A stretch of 13,042 bases of DNA from an uncultured cyanobacterium (GTDB taxonomy: Bacteria > Cyanobacteriota > Cyanobacteriia > PCC-6307 > Cyanobiaceae), in NCBI GenBank assembly GCA_903862155.1, contig CAIOXF010000095.1, positions 1-13,042 on the forward strand. The letters are read 5' to 3'. Of the stretch, positions 6,296 through 12,828 are shown piece after piece; positions within the stretch are counted from its first letter, which is position 1, and every line of letters begins with the position of its first letter. The position numbers and the translations under genes were made by a program. The notes beneath the pieces were generated by a model. The model saw only the letters and a list, made by a program, of their open reading frames with translations. It had not been told where the DNA came from and ran no database searches.

Positions 6296-7288
6296 ATGGT
6301 TAACGCCAGTCTCAACTGGGCCAGCATCGTTGGCATCGTGCTGGCCGTTGGCGGGGCTCTCCTTTATTTCATGCGCAGCTTCAAGCCTGCGCTGGCACGC
6401 GATTACGACGTGTTCTTTGCCGCCGTGGGCTTGCTCTGCGGCGGCATTCTCTTTTTCCAGGGCTGGCGCCTCGATCCAATTCTGCAGTTCGGCCAGTTCC
6501 TGCTGGCCGGCACCACTGTGTTTTTCGCCTACGAGAGCGTCCGGCTGCGGGGCGTGACCACCGAGCAGGCACGCCGCTCCTCCTTTTTTGACGACGACGA
6601 ACCCGCCCCCTACCGACCCCGGATGGGCGGGGGAGCCTGGGCCGAGGAGCGCGAGCGCTTCGATGAACCGCAGCCGATCCGCCGCCGGATCCGCTCCAGG
6701 GCCGAGGAAGACGACGCCGAAGACTTCTACCGCCCCCGCCCGGCCGCCAGCCGCGCTGCCATCCCCGAGCGCGCTGCCAGCCGGCGCGGTGCAAGCGAAG
6801 ACTGGGACCGCTCCCCTTCCGCCGAGCGCGAGCCCGTCGATCGCTTCGGCGCGCGCGACCGCAGTGGCGATCGCAGCGCCGATCGCGACATTGATCGTGG
6901 AGACGCTGCCCGCCGCTACGGCCCCTCCACTGGCCGGGGCAATGCCCCTGAGTTCGGGACCCGGCGCCGTGAGCGTGATGGCGGCAGCGAGCCCCGGCGG
7001 GGCTCCCGCCCCACACCGGCGGCGGAGTCGATGCCCCGCTCCAGCCGCCGGGGTCCTGCTCCAACCGCTGGCTCAACACCCACCTCTCCGGCTGGCGTCC
7101 CCCAGGGTTCCCCGATCCGGGGCAGCCGCCCATCGGCCAACGTGAGCGACGCCGAATTCACCCCGATGGGCTCGGCGCCCAAGCCGGCGGCAACCCCCGA
7201 TCGCGGGACTGATCGGCCCGCCGCCACTGATCGGCCCGCCGCCTCGGAGCCTCGCCCCCGCGACAACAGCTCCCGCTTCGACGACTGA
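6296..7288 (+). CDS. ycf66: Ycf66 family membrane protein with long disordered tail
   Basis: The first 86 residues are the Ycf66 domain: three membrane segments at about 8-26, 38-56 and 61-80, with the conserved stretches MVNASLNWASIVGIVLA and LLCGGILFFQGWRLDP. Ycf66 is encoded in cyanobacteria and some plastids; its function is unknown, a thylakoid role being likely from its distribution. Residues about 88-330 are a long low-complexity tail rich in Arg, Asp, Pro, Ser and Ala, opening with FFDDDEPAPYRPR, with RD/RS-type runs near 185-205 and a tandem TDRPAA repeat (305-316). The tail makes the protein much longer than the domain alone. The ATG is 71 bases after psbX; TAAAGT at 6247-6252 is a possible -10 box. 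The next gene opens 36 bases later in the same frame. Confidence 0.88.
   Translation: MVNASLNWASIVGIVLAVGGALLYFMRSFKPALARDYDVFFAAVGLLCGGILFFQGWRLDPILQFGQFLLAGTTVFFAYESVRLRGVTTEQARRSSFFDDDEPAPYRPRMGGGAWAEERERFDEPQPIRRRIRSRAEEDDAEDFYRPRPAASRAAIPERAASRRGASEDWDRSPSAEREPVDRFGARDRSGDRSADRDIDRGDAARRYGPSTGRGNAPEFGTRRRERDGGSEPRRGSRPTPAAESMPRSSRRGPAPTAGSTPTSPAGVPQGSPIRGSRPSANVSDAEFTPMGSAPKPAATPDRGTDRPAATDRPAASEPRPRDNSSRFDD
7208..7243 (+). repeat. Tandem 18-bp duplication in ycf66
   Basis: Two identical, adjacent 18-base units (ACTGATCGGCCCGCCGCC) encode TDRPAA twice, residues 305-316 of the Ycf66 tail. The reading frame is kept. It looks like a recent slippage duplication in a region under weak constraint. 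Confidence 0.85.
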
Positions 7289-7324
7289 GCCTTCACCCTG
7301 CTGAGCCGCCCGCCGTTAAGCCGC

Positions 7325-7882
7325 TTGCTTCTCGTGCCATCGCTGCTGATGGCGCTCGCCGTTGGCGGCTGCGATAGCCAGATCGGCTGGCTTGGCCGGC
7401 GCAACGCAGGTGGAGGCGGTTTTCTCGACGCCAGTAACCGCCAGGAGCCAGCCCTCAGTGGCAATGGCCAGTGGCTGGCCAGCGTGATCGAGCGCAATGG
7501 GCGGCTGAGCCTGCTGCTCCAGCGCCAGCCCGATGGCCAGATAGTGCCAGTGCGTCACATCCGCGGCCATGAGCCCCACAGCTCGCCTTCCCTGAGCTGG
7601 AACGGCCGCTACGTGGCCGCCCTGGTGCAGCAGGGGAGCCAGCGACTCCCTGTGATCGAAGACCGGGCCTCTGGCCAGCTGGTGCGCATCCCGCTGCCGG
7701 GTGATCGCACCGCGGTGAAGCTCAGCCTGGCGCCCGATGCCCAGCGCCTGGCCCTGGAGCTGGTGCAGGGCGGCCAGCGGCGGGTGCAGGTGTTCGACCT
7801 GAGCCGCATGCTCGAACCCGACAGGCCCGCGGACCTGGTAGAGCGTGGCGGCGGTCCGGAACCCAGCACCCAGCAGCCATGA
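7325..7882 (+). CDS. Small lipoprotein with TolB-like (PD40) repeats, upstream partner
   Basis: From the TTG at 7325 the protein is 185 residues with a hydrophobic N-terminus ending in a lipobox (LAVGGC, Cys16), so it is probably lipid-anchored facing the periplasm. The mature part carries three PD40-like beta-propeller motifs, around residues 46-72 (SGNGQWLASVIERNG), 93-115 (SWNGRYVAALVQQG) and 135-160 (APDAQRLALELVQGGQ). That is half a TolB-type propeller; no other domain is seen. There is no ATG or GTG between the ycf66 stop and the signal peptide, so the start is TTG 7325 or a CTG at 7298/7301, which would add Arg residues in front of the hydrophobic core. The stop overlaps the next ATG (ATGA), a sign of coupled translation. 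Function unknown; a Tol-like envelope role is inference. Confidence 0.75.
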   Translation: MLLVPSLLMALAVGGCDSQIGWLGRRNAGGGGFLDASNRQEPALSGNGQWLASVIERNGRLSLLLQRQPDGQIVPVRHIRGHEPHSSPSLSWNGRYVAALVQQGSQRLPVIEDRASGQLVRIPLPGDRTAVKLSLAPDAQRLALELVQGGQRRVQVFDLSRMLEPDRPADLVERGGGPEPSTQQP

Positions 7883-8367
7883 CGCCCGGCCCGCTGCAAC
7901 TGGCCACCGCGTGGGCCACGGCCCTGCTGCTAGGCGGCTGCAGCGGCGCGATGCCGGTACCGTTACCTGCCCTCAATCGCCAGTTGGAGCAGGCCGGCAC
8001 CAGCCGCGAACCGGCACTTGCCGATCGCTGGATGGCGCTGATCAGTGGCCGGGGCGGGCGGGAGCAGGTGCTTCTGCTGGATCTGCAACGCCAGCTGCCA
8101 GTGCCGCTGCCTGGCCTCAACCGCCCCGATGCCCAGCCCCTGAGCGTGGCCGTCGACGACAGCGGCGACCGGATTACGGTGGTGCGGCAGCTGGAGGGGC
8201 GCACCGAGCTGGTGCTCTACCGCCGCTCCCTGGCCAGCCTCCAGGTGATTCCGATGGTGCCCGCTGGCGTGCCGCACCAGGTGAGCCTGCGGGCCGACGG
8301 GCGGGAGCTGGCGGTTCAGGTGAGCCGCAACGGGCTGTGGCAGGTGGATCTGATCCGCCTTCCCTGA
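7879..8367 (+). CDS. Small lipoprotein with TolB-like (PD40) repeats, downstream partner
   Basis: A 162-residue protein with a signal peptide ending in the lipobox LLLGGC (Cys21), indicating a lipid-anchored envelope protein. Three repeat-like units follow: about residues 48-73 (DRWMALISGRGGREQVLLLD), 91-117 (VDDSGDRITVVRQLEGRTEL) and 135-160 (RADGRELAVQVSRNGLWQVD), each with the short 'sxDGxxlavv...' pattern of PD40 blades. The ATG overlaps the stop of the preceding lipoprotein gene by four bases (ATGA), so the two are probably made together. It is not a TolB of normal length (about 400 residues). The stop codon lies in a small dyad shared with the convergent hli gene, three bases away. Function unknown. 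Confidence 0.78.
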   Translation: MTPGPLQLATAWATALLLGGCSGAMPVPLPALNRQLEQAGTSREPALADRWMALISGRGGREQVLLLDLQRQLPVPLPGLNRPDAQPLSVAVDDSGDRITVVRQLEGRTELVLYRRSLASLQVIPMVPAGVPHQVSLRADGRELAVQVSRNGLWQVDLIRLP

Positions 8368-8376
8368 GCTTCAGGG
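8362..8376. repeat. Dyad holding both stop codons of a convergent pair
   Basis: CCCTGA-GCT-TCAGGG is a perfect 6-bp inverted repeat. The left arm contains the TGA of the lipoprotein gene and the right arm the TGA of hli on the other strand. It may serve as a weak bidirectional terminator; no T-run is present. Confidence 0.35.
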
Positions 8377-8565
8377 CACCAGGCCGGCCCAGTGCAGGAA
8401 GGTGTCGCCGGTGAGGGCCTCGATCAGCAGCACAGAGGCAAAGCCCACCATCGCGAAGCGGCCATTGACGCGCTCGGCGTAAGCACTCCAGCCAAAGGCC
8501 GGCACGTCGTTGGTGGTGGCGCTGGTGGCAGGCGTGGGGGTGGCGGTCTCCATCGGCTCAGGCAT
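8371..8565 (-). CDS. hli: High-light-inducible protein (HLIP / Scp)
   Basis: A 64-residue one-helix member of the chlorophyll a/b-binding superfamily. After a Thr/Pro/Ala-rich N-terminus comes AFGWSAYAERVNGRFAMVGF with the chlorophyll-binding ExxNGRxAMxG motif, then one transmembrane helix ending in LTGDTFLHWAGL. HLIPs bind chlorophyll and carotenoid in thylakoids, protect photosystem II assembly and are induced by light stress. Three in-frame ATGs are possible (8580, 8565, 8553); 8565 is chosen because it overlaps the transporter stop as ATGCCTGA, which would couple translation. The other starts change the length by five residues up or four down and do not touch the conserved part. The gene follows the ABC transporter on the same strand, so a shared transcript is likely. 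Confidence 0.92.
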   Translation of the reverse strand: MPEPMETATPTPATSATTNDVPAFGWSAYAERVNGRFAMVGFASVLLIEALTGDTFLHWAGLVP

Positions 8566-10549
8566 GGCGGCCAACGTCATAGCCCGCGGCGGGGAAGAGG
8601 CGCCAGTTTCCGGTGCCATCCAGCTCAAGCACGGTGTCGTGGAACTCGGTAAGGGTGGGGCGGTGGCCCACGCTCACAAAGGCCATCTCCCGTTCGGTGA
8701 GCAGGTCATAGAGATGGCGCTCGGTGGCCACATCCAGGGCACTGGTGGCCTCATCCAGCACCACGAAGCAGGGGGAGCTCAGCAACAGGCGCGCAAAGGC
8801 AAGGCGCTGCTGCTCTCCCAAAGAGAGCAGACGGGGCCAGTCCTGCTTGATGTCGAGGTCGGGGTAGCGCTGCACCAGCTCCGGCAGGCGCACCTGCTCG
8901 AGCACATGGCGCAGCTGCTCATCACTGAAGCGGGCCGGATCCTGCGGATAGCAGAGCTGCTCGCGCAGGCTGCCCAGAAGCATGTACGGCTTCTGGGGTA
9001 TGAACAGCAGATCCCCCTCGGGCGGACGCTCCACCTGGCCGGCAGCCGGCGGCCAGAGCCCACTCACTGTGCGCAGGAAGGAGGTTTTGCCGCAGCCGCT
9101 CGGACCTACCACCAGCAGCCGCTGGTTGGTGGTGACTTCCACGCTGAGATCGCGTACCAGCACCCGGCTGCTCCGGGGCGGGACCAGATCCACGTGGCTC
9201 ACGAAAATCGAGCCGTGGCGCTTGCCGGCCGCCGCAGGCTCTTCGGCCCGCTCCAGCTGGGCCATCTCGGCACCGATCGCTTCCACCTTGCCCTGGAATC
9301 CCTCCAGACGGCTGATCGAGGCGGAGAAGGCAGCCAGCTGATCGATGTTGTTCACGATGTAACTCACCGAGAACAGCACCTGGGAGAAGGCGATACTCGC
9401 CTGGCCGAACACACCGAAATCCACCTCCTTGGCGAAGTAGATCGGAGCGATCACCAGCCAGGGGAGGAAGCGGGAGAAGTAGTCGTAGGAACGCTGGATC
9501 ACGCTGATCAACGCCTGCCAGATGATCAGGCGGTTGAAGTTGCGGATCGCACCGACTAGGCGGCGATCGGCTTCCGCGAATTCCTGGTCTTCACCCCGGT
9601 AGAAGGCGATCGATTCCGCGTTGTCGCGGATGTGCACCAGGCCGTAGCGGAAATCCGCCTCGAGCTTGAGCTGCTGATAGTTCAGGGCCACCAGCCGGCG
9701 ACTGGCGAACACAATCAGAGCCGTTCCAAGCACGGAGTAGGCCAAGAGCCAGATGGCGAGCTTGGAGCTGATACTCCAAAGCACGATAATGAAACTGAAA
9801 AACGTGAGCAGGGCGGAAAAGATCTCCACCGTCACGCTCAGACTGGTGGTCGTGAAGCTGGCTGCATCCTGGGAAATCCGTTGATCCGGGTTGTCGATCT
9901 CCTCGGCAGTTTCATCATTGGGATTGAGAACGTAGTACGCACGATTGGTGAGATAGCGGCCCAACAACCGCCCACTCAGCCATTCCCGCCAGAGCAGGCC
10001 CAGCTTGGGGATCAGATAGCTCTGCAGGGCACGAATCGGCAGCGCCAACACCAGGCAGAAGGCGTAGATCGCCACCGTCTGCCAGAAGTCGTCGGCCTTG
10101 TAGGCCACCAGGGTGTTGTCAACGTTGCGGGCGATGTAGCTGATGCCCACGTTGATGCCGTTGATCACCAAGATCAGCAGCACAATCACTCCCAGCAGCA
10201 GCCAGGGCAGCCAACGCCCCTGGCGCAGTTTGCTGCGCAGCGCCCCGAAGCAAGCCAGGCCAGCCGCCGTGAGTGCCATCACCACCACGCCGGCGGGGCT
10301 CCTCCAGATAGCGGCCACCTGCTCCGGCACCCCTGGCAGGAAGCGACTGCGCAGGTCGGGCACCAGGGCACCCGAGAGCTCGACGGCCCCGGTCAGCAGC
10401 AGCAGGGTGGAGCCCACCACCACGGCGAGCATCGCCACCACCAGCAGCAGGAACTGCCAGGCGTGGGTGTCCTCCACCGGCAGGAAGTAAGGCTGGGCCA
10501 GGCGCTGCAGCTTGCCCAGCTGGCTGCGTAGGGCCTTGAGCGGATTCAT
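8558..10549 (-). CDS. ABC transporter, fused permease/ATPase of the ABCD / SbmA-BacA type
   Basis: A 663-residue half transporter. The N-terminal half holds about six membrane segments (about 33-55, 87-105, 115-137, 159-177, 241-259, 264-283), followed by the region 285-410. NPDQRISQD (220-228) is characteristic of the ABCD/SbmA-BacA permease fold. The ATPase domain has Walker A GPSGCGKTS (482-490), Q-loop PQKPYM (518-523), signature LSLGEQQR (575-582), Walker B CFVVLDEATSALD (594-606) and the switch His629. All catalytic elements are intact. Relatives move fatty acyl-CoA (peroxisomal ABCD), peptides or vitamin B12 (BacA-like); the substrate here is not predictable from sequence. It would work as a homodimer in the inner or thylakoid membrane. 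hli overlaps its 3' end; the HIT gene lies 57 bases upstream. Confidence 0.9.
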   Translation of the reverse strand: MNPLKALRSQLGKLQRLAQPYFLPVEDTHAWQFLLLVVAMLAVVVGSTLLLLTGAVELSGALVPDLRSRFLPGVPEQVAAIWRSPAGVVVMALTAAGLACFGALRSKLRQGRWLPWLLLGVIVLLILVINGINVGISYIARNVDNTLVAYKADDFWQTVAIYAFCLVLALPIRALQSYLIPKLGLLWREWLSGRLLGRYLTNRAYYVLNPNDETAEEIDNPDQRISQDAASFTTTSLSVTVEIFSALLTFFSFIIVLWSISSKLAIWLLAYSVLGTALIVFASRRLVALNYQQLKLEADFRYGLVHIRDNAESIAFYRGEDQEFAEADRRLVGAIRNFNRLIIWQALISVIQRSYDYFSRFLPWLVIAPIYFAKEVDFGVFGQASIAFSQVLFSVSYIVNNIDQLAAFSASISRLEGFQGKVEAIGAEMAQLERAEEPAAAGKRHGSIFVSHVDLVPPRSSRVLVRDLSVEVTTNQRLLVVGPSGCGKTSFLRTVSGLWPPAAGQVERPPEGDLLFIPQKPYMLLGSLREQLCYPQDPARFSDEQLRHVLEQVRLPELVQRYPDLDIKQDWPRLLSLGEQQRLAFARLLLSSPCFVVLDEATSALDVATERHLYDLLTEREMAFVSVGHRPTLTEFHDTVLELDGTGNWRLFPAAGYDVGRHA

Positions 10550-10563
10550 GGGCCGGGGCGGAT

Positions 10564-10584
10564 GAGGGCATTGTCGCCGCCCTC
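10564..10584. repeat. Inverted repeat between HIT and ABC transporter genes
   Basis: GAGGGC and GCCCTC form a 6-bp inverted repeat with a 9-base loop in the 57-base gap between the HIT stop and the ABC transporter start. The loop reads GACAAT on the minus strand, a possible -10 box. The site could be an attenuator or a promoter element for the transporter, which would make it only partly co-transcribed with the HIT gene. Weak evidence. Confidence 0.3.
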
Positions 10585-10606
10585 CGACCCGGGTGTGGTG
10601 TGGGCG

Positions 10607-10948
10607 TTAGCCCGGCGGCCAGGCCAGGGGGCGGCCGCCGATCACGTGCACGTGCAGGTGGAACACGGTTTGGCCCGCCTCGGCGCCGGAATTGATCACG
10701 GTGCGGAAGGCATTGAGGCCTTCCTGCTTGGCCACCTTGGCGGCCACCAGCAGCAGATGGCCTAGCAGCTCGGCCTGGCTCTCTTCCGCCTCCGCCAGGT
10801 TCACCACGGGCTCCCGGGGGATCACCAGCACGTGCACCGGCGCCTGGGGCGCCACATCGCGGAAAGCGATACAGCGCTCATCCGCATACACCTGATCGGA
10901 GGGGATCTCACCCCGCAGGATCTTCCCGAAGATCGTGTCGCTGGCCAT
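10607..10948 (-). CDS. HIT family nucleotide hydrolase (HINT-like)
   Basis: A 113-residue histidine-triad protein, the usual size for HINT-type enzymes that hydrolyse nucleoside phosphoramidates and related AMP conjugates. The N-terminus DTIFGKILRGEIPSDQVYAD and HVLVIPREP (39-47) are family hallmarks. The triad HLHVHVIGG lies at 97-105, with His99 the expected nucleophile. A short WPPG end follows; the protein is cytosolic with no signal peptide. The ATG start fits the conserved N-terminus. The gene is divergent from comM (51-base gap with a small dyad) and lies upstream of the ABC transporter on the same strand. Physiological substrate unknown. Confidence 0.95.
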   Translation of the reverse strand: MASDTIFGKILRGEIPSDQVYADERCIAFRDVAPQAPVHVLVIPREPVVNLAEAEESQAELLGHLLLVAAKVAKQEGLNAFRTVINSGAEAGQTVFHLHVHVIGGRPLAWPPG

Positions 10949-10971
10949 GGCACACCGAGCCGGGTGGTGGA

Positions 10972-10985
10972 ACTGCTGAGGCAGT
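10972..10985. repeat. Small dyad in the HIT/comM divergent gap
   Basis: ACTGC-TGAG-GCAGT is a perfect 5-bp inverted repeat with a 4-base centre in the 51-base gap between the divergent HIT and comM starts. It may be a regulatory site, but a repeat this short can arise by chance. Confidence 0.2.
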
Positions 10986-10999
10986 GAGCCCTGGGCGTG

Positions 11000-12592
11000 A
11001 TGTTGGCACGGTGCGGCAGTGGAGCCCTGGTGGGGCTGGAAGCGGTGGCGATCACCGTGGAGGTGGCGATCGCGCCCGGCTTGCCAGGCCTATCGGTGGT
11101 GGGCCTGGCCGATGCGGCGGTGCAGGAGGCGCGGGAGCGGGTGCGCTCCGCCCTGCGCCATGCCGGGCTGAAGGTGCCGCTCACCCGGGTGGTGGTGAAC
11201 CTGGCCCCCGGCGATGTGCGGAAGGAAGGTCCGAGCTTCGATCTGCCGATCGCCCTGGGGCTGCTGCTGGCCAGCGACCAACTGGAGGCCGCAAGCCTAG
11301 AAGGGGTGTGGAGCGTGGGGGAGCTGGGCCTCGACGGTGCCCTGCGCCCGGTGCGCGGCGTACTGCCGGTAGCGCTGGCCGCACGATCCGCCGGAGCCCG
11401 GGCCCTGCTGGTGCCCGCGGCCAATGGGGTGGAAGCAGCCCTCGTGGAGGGGCTGGCAATCTGGACGGCCGAGCACCTGAGCCAGGCCGTGGCAGTGCTG
11501 CGGGGGGAGGCGCCCACGCCGCCGCCGCCGCCGCTTCAGGCCTTCCCGGCCTCAACGCGCCACCAATCCCTCGATCTGGCGGAGGTGCAGGGCCAGCTCC
11601 ATGGCCGGCGGGCCCTGGAGATTGCGGCGGCCGGCGGCCATCACCTGCTGCTGGTGGGGCCGCCCGGCAGCGGCAAAACAATGCTGGCTCGCAGGCTTCA
11701 GGGTCTGCTACCGCCGTTGAGCAACGAAGAGGCGCTGGAAGTCACCGCCATCCACTCGGTGGCCGGACTCCTGCCAGCCGATGGGGCCCTGCTCGGCCAA
11801 CGGCCCTTCCGCAGCCCGCATCACAGCTGCACTGCTGCGGCCCTGATGGGTGGGGGCCCGGTTCCCCGGCCAGGCGAACTGGCCCTGGCCCATCGTGGGG
11901 TGTTGTTTCTCGATGAGCTCGCGGAGTTTCGGCGACCCGTGCTCGATCAGCTGCGCCAGCCCCTGGAGGAGGGCAGCGTGTGGATCAGTCGCGCACGGCA
12001 CCGCAGCCGCTTCCCCTGCCGCACCACCCTGGTGGCGGCCACTAATCCATGCCCCTGCGGCTGGTTCGGGGAACCCGGAGCCAGCTGCCGCTGCGGCGAG
12101 GGCCTGCGGCGCCGCTATTGGGGCCGGCTCTCAGGCCCGCTGCTGGATCGCATCGACCTGCAGGTGGTGATGCGGCGACTCTCCGGGCAGGAGCTGGGGG
12201 CGAGCTATCGCCGCAACCAAACCAGTGGCGCCAGCGGCACCATCCGGGCCCACGCACCGGAAACCAGCGCCCAGGTAGCCGCACGGGTCAAAGCAGCCCG
12301 CCGCCGCATGGGCCAGCGCAATCCGGGTGGCTGCAGCAATGCAGCCCTGCCGGCGCAGGCCCTACGGCGGGTATTACAGCTGGAACCCCAGGCTCTGCAG
12401 CTGTGGGAGGGGGCGGTGAGCCAGCGGAAGCTGAGCGCCCGAGGCGCCGAGCGCCTGCTGCGGGTGGCCCTCACCATCGCCGACCTCGACGGCCAGCGGA
12501 GCGTGGGCCCCGGCCCCATAGCCGAAGCCCTCAACTACCGGTCTTTCGACCAGGCAGCTGAGGGCCAGGGTGAGAACACCCAGGAAGCCTGA
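11000..12592 (+). CDS. comM: YifB/ComM family Mg-chelatase-like AAA+ ATPase
   Basis: A 530-residue AAA+ protein of the YifB/ComM family. ComM in naturally competent bacteria is a hexameric helicase that promotes branch migration during integration of transforming DNA. Residues about 1-165 are the Lon-like N-terminal domain (LVGLEAVAITVEVAI, GLSVVGLADAAVQE, VNLAPGDVRKEGPSFDLPIAL). A Pro-rich linker (about 172-179) leads to the Mg-chelatase-type ATPase with Walker A GPPGSGKT (220-227), FRSPHHS (270-276), Walker B VLFLDELAEF (301-310), ATNPCPCG and CRCG giving Cys351/353/363/365 as a likely zinc site, and LSGPLLDRIDLQV (377-389). The C-terminal domain (from about 425) includes SQRKLSARGAERLLRVA. 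ATG 11000 is preferred; the GTG at 10997 directly before it would add one residue. It converges with rpsU, seven bases apart. Confidence 0.95.
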   Translation: MLARCGSGALVGLEAVAITVEVAIAPGLPGLSVVGLADAAVQEARERVRSALRHAGLKVPLTRVVVNLAPGDVRKEGPSFDLPIALGLLLASDQLEAASLEGVWSVGELGLDGALRPVRGVLPVALAARSAGARALLVPAANGVEAALVEGLAIWTAEHLSQAVAVLRGEAPTPPPPPLQAFPASTRHQSLDLAEVQGQLHGRRALEIAAAGGHHLLLVGPPGSGKTMLARRLQGLLPPLSNEEALEVTAIHSVAGLLPADGALLGQRPFRSPHHSCTAAALMGGGPVPRPGELALAHRGVLFLDELAEFRRPVLDQLRQPLEEGSVWISRARHRSRFPCRTTLVAATNPCPCGWFGEPGASCRCGEGLRRRYWGRLSGPLLDRIDLQVVMRRLSGQELGASYRRNQTSGASGTIRAHAPETSAQVAARVKAARRRMGQRNPGGCSNAALPAQALRRVLQLEPQALQLWEGAVSQRKLSARGAERLLRVALTIADLDGQRSVGPGPIAEALNYRSFDQAAEGQGENTQEA

Positions 12593-12599
12593 GCGTGGA

Positions 12600-12770
12600 T
12601 CAGCGGCGACGACGGCGCTGCTGAGCCTTGCGCTTGTACTTCTCAGTGGGGGTTTCGTGGTGACGCAGGCGCTTCAGGTCGGCGAAGATGCCCGCCTTGG
12701 ACACCTGACGCTTGAAGCGGCGCAGCGCCGACTCAATGCCTTCGTTTTCGCCAACGGTGACCTGGGTCAT
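12600..12770 (-). CDS. rpsU: 30S ribosomal protein S21
   Basis: A 56-residue, very basic protein beginning MTQVTVGENEGIESALRRFK, then RQVSKAGIFADLKRLRHHETP, and ending with EKYKRKAQQRRRRR. The pattern GENExxESALRRFKRxVxxAG and the Arg-rich end are diagnostic of bacterial S21, a late-assembly protein of the small subunit near the anti-Shine-Dalgarno end of 16S rRNA. The ATG start is conserved. TACATT on the minus strand at 12801-12806 could be the -10 box, giving a leader of about 22 bases that includes a small AGCTC/GAGCT hairpin (12784-12796). The gene converges on comM and lies downstream of an unrelated partial gene on the same strand. Confidence 0.97.
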   Translation of the reverse strand: MTQVTVGENEGIESALRRFKRQVSKAGIFADLKRLRHHETPTEKYKRKAQQRRRRR

Positions 12771-12828
12771 GGACGAGCAGATGAGCTCACAGAGCTGTCC
12801 AATGTAGCAATCACGTCAGACACCCCCC

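Noticed and set aside
6840..6905. GATCGC-rich repetitive stretch in ycf66 that could suggest a CRISPR or satellite
   Set aside because: It is irregular, in frame, and explained by codons for a DR/DRS-rich disordered tail. There are no constant repeats with unique spacers.
8510..9559. 349-codon open frame on the plus strand opposite hli and the ABC transporter ATPase domain
   Set aside because: Antisense to two well-supported genes, with no recognisable domain or signal.
6867..11073. HIP1 palindromes (GCGATCGC) at 6867-6874 and 11066-11073
   Set aside because: Two copies in 13 kb is near what base composition predicts, so there is no HIP1 enrichment. Useful only as lineage evidence.
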